DNA of 32,399 nt from NCBI GenBank assembly GCA_018239895.1, contig JAFEGL010000022.1:1-32399 (forward strand). The letters are read 5' to 3'. This document shows positions 32,315 to 32,399 of the stretch, one piece after another. Under the pieces are notes generated by a model. It was not told where the DNA came from, did no database searches, and was given only the letters and a program-made list of their open reading frames with translations. The stretch's first letter is position 1. Every line of letters starts with the position of its first letter. Made by a program: the position numbers and the translations under genes. The DNA comes from Verrucomicrobiota bacterium (GTDB lineage: Bacteria > Chlamydiota > Chlamydiia > Chlamydiales > SM23-39).

Positions 32315-32399
32315 GGGGGTACGGGGCGGAGCCTTGTATCCTGCTCCTTGTTTTAACCCAGAGTACAGGATACGCCGCGAAGCGCGGCTCACATGATGA
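32315..32399 (+). repeat. Dispersed palindromic element, copy R7 (cut by window edge)
   Basis: The sequence contains GGGGCGGAGCC, then TTTTAACCCAGAG, then ACAGGATACGCCGCGAAGCG and CGGCTCACATGATGA. The last two match the minus strand of R2 closely. The element continues beyond the window and would be expected to finish with a segment like R1. Confidence 0.85.

Overview
The window looks like chromosomal DNA from a member of the Chlamydiales outside the genus Chlamydia. The evidence is gene content and order: ftsY next to divergent sucC-sucD, htrA, an M16 insulinase-type protease, nrdB/nrdA, pssA and rmuC all sit together, as I remember them in the Chlamydia trachomatis map around CT820-CT828. 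The R2 subunit of ribonucleotide reductase also carries the class Ic Phe at the radical site, typical of chlamydiae. Base composition of the core genes, judged by eye, is near 50% GC, which would suit a Criblamydiaceae- or Waddliaceae-like lineage, but the family is not established here. No tRNA, rRNA, CRISPR array or transposase gene was found.

Layout. 1-1702: a two-gene minus-strand unit (a Nudix-MazG fusion followed by a SAM methyltransferase) between two inverted copies of a dispersed palindromic repeat. 1764-6255: a small two-helix membrane protein, ftsY, and the sucC-sucD-M50 protease operon. 6245-15216: an accessory region set around htrA, with an 865-aa low-complexity protein, a secreted papain-like protease with an Ig-like tail, a coiled-coil lipoprotein, a Ser-rich effector-like protein, a CPBP membrane protease and a small unknown protein. 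15205-15405: a nested palindromic block. 15394-19410: the M16 protease, a very basic histone-like protein and two overlapping coiled-coil genes. 19507-24435: a palindromic repeat, a tiny acidic exported peptide with a strong terminator, and nrdB and nrdA separated by another inverted repeat. 24971-32270: pssA, a 1694-aa protein with an apparent nucleotidyltransferase-like head and a long helical body, and rmuC. The window ends inside another copy of the repeat.

How the genes fit together. The housekeeping genes cover protein targeting (ftsY), the TCA cycle (sucCD), envelope protein quality control (htrA, M50, M16), deoxynucleotide supply (nrdAB), deoxynucleotide clean-up (Nudix-MazG) and phospholipid synthesis (pssA). 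The genes inserted between sucD and the M16 gene are mostly exported or effector-like and include AT-rich stretches, so this is probably where lineage-specific host-interaction functions were added. Five unrelated protease families lie within about 13 kb.

The least explained features are the roughly 135-bp palindromic element family (R1, R2, R4, R7 and relatives), the 15.2-15.4 kb nested palindrome whose outer arms encode the same C-terminal residues of two convergent genes, and the giant 1694-aa protein.
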